Source of the DNA: Pseudorhizobium banfieldiae
GTDB lineage: Bacteria; Pseudomonadota; Alphaproteobacteria; Rhizobiales; Rhizobiaceae
Assembly (NCBI RefSeq): GCF_000967425.1
Contig: NZ_FO082820.1
Span: 744,001-808,000, forward strand
Reading direction: 5' to 3'
Length of the DNA stretch: 64,000 nucleotides
Under the pieces are notes generated by a model. It was given only the letters and a program-made list of their open reading frames with translations, did no database searches and was not told the DNA's origin. Position numbers and translations under genes: made by a program. Of the stretch, positions 63,842-64,000 are shown one piece after another (positions within the stretch are counted from its first letter, which is position 1; every line of letters begins with the position of its first letter).

Positions 63842-64000
63842 ATGAACGAACTCGTCACGCGCGTGGCCGACAATGTCGGCATCACTCCGGACACGGCCGA
63901 GAAGGCCGTCGGCATGATGCTCGGCTTTCTGCAGCGCGAAGCCGACGACGGCGCGGTCGCTCGGATGATCGAAGCCATTCCCGGTGCCCCGGAACTGGTC
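63842..64000 (+). CDS. Hypothetical protein, 3' end outside window
   Basis: An open frame of 53 codons running off the end: MNELVTRVADNVGITPD, then AEKAVGMMLGFLQREADDG. GGAGAAAGA precedes the ATG. The EKAVGMMLGFL and GAP segments resemble DUF2780-type small proteins that accompany stress or sulfur genes, but only part is visible, so the family is tentative. Confidence 0.6.
   Translation, partial: MNELVTRVADNVGITPDTAEKAVGMMLGFLQREADDGAVARMIEAIPGAPELV

Overview
The window is high-GC DNA with dense, mostly leaderless-gap operons. Its gene content fits a Rhizobiaceae-type alphaproteobacterium (Rhizobium/Sinorhizobium/Agrobacterium relatives). The supporting genes are betIBA, a cysH-cysD-cysN operon beside an Rrf2 regulator, ExoY-type sugar transferases, a Rhizobium-type class 3 asparaginase, a hydroxyproline locus, DUF1127 proteins and rhizobial-style GGAAC/TT stress promoters. 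The placement is inferred from gene families, not from rRNA. I see no insertion sequence, prophage, CRISPR array or rRNA; the only RNA gene recognised is tRNA-Pro(CGG).

Layout. 1-9385: a catabolic locus made of two LysR regulators, a tripartite tricarboxylate transporter (TctC plus a fused TctA-TctB), two tandem tartrate/D-malate-type dehydrogenases, a four-carbon acid sugar kinase and a convergent PdxA2-type dehydrogenase. 9672-13658: exopolysaccharide genes, namely an ExoY-like transferase behind a near-perfect EcfG/RpoE2-type promoter, and a minus-strand operon of a second sugar transferase, UDP-xylose synthase and UDP-glucose dehydrogenase. 14194-20334: a small membrane protein not seen by simple gene calling, then a hydroxyproline locus (GntR regulator, DapA-family deaminase, Ldh2-family reductase, C90/C253 epimerase, aconitase X) with two matching 24-bp GntR palindromes. 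20331-24335: envelope and proteolysis genes (lytic transglycosylase, lipoprotein), tRNA-Pro and an FtsH protease. 24457-29597: sulfate assimilation. 29603-38614: LacI regulator, DUF6152/membrane-protein pair, betIBA, an EAL-CBS-GGDEF protein and a quinone oxidoreductase.

38615-45173: small proteins, asparaginase, two glutathione transferases, a LysR regulator and a Tat-exported beta-helix protein. 45335-53580: a diguanylate cyclase, a DNA exonuclease-ligase repair pair, a chemoreceptor and two tandem L,D-transpeptidases. 53595-58447: OhrR/Ohr peroxide defence, an Xre-RES toxin-antitoxin pair and a MarR-controlled DUF899-DUF1579-VOC operon ending in a strong terminator. 58473-64000: a receiver-like protein and an ECF sigma factor, both behind possible stress promoters, then a K+ channel with a zinc ribbon, a cysteine-less PhnA protein, a HerA-like ATPase, a BrkB membrane protein and a cut-off small gene.

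Three themes link the regions. The first is uptake and breakdown of small plant- or host-derived acids and imino acids. The second is osmotic, oxidative and general stress: five candidate GGAAC-N16/17-(N)NTT promoters lie upstream of the ExoY-like gene, a transpeptidase, the receiver-like gene, the ECF gene and a small orphan gene. The third is local regulation by one-component regulators whose palindromic operators can be read directly (GntR, BetI, OhrR, MarR, and possibly Rrf2). Operator and promoter assignments are inferences from symmetry and position.
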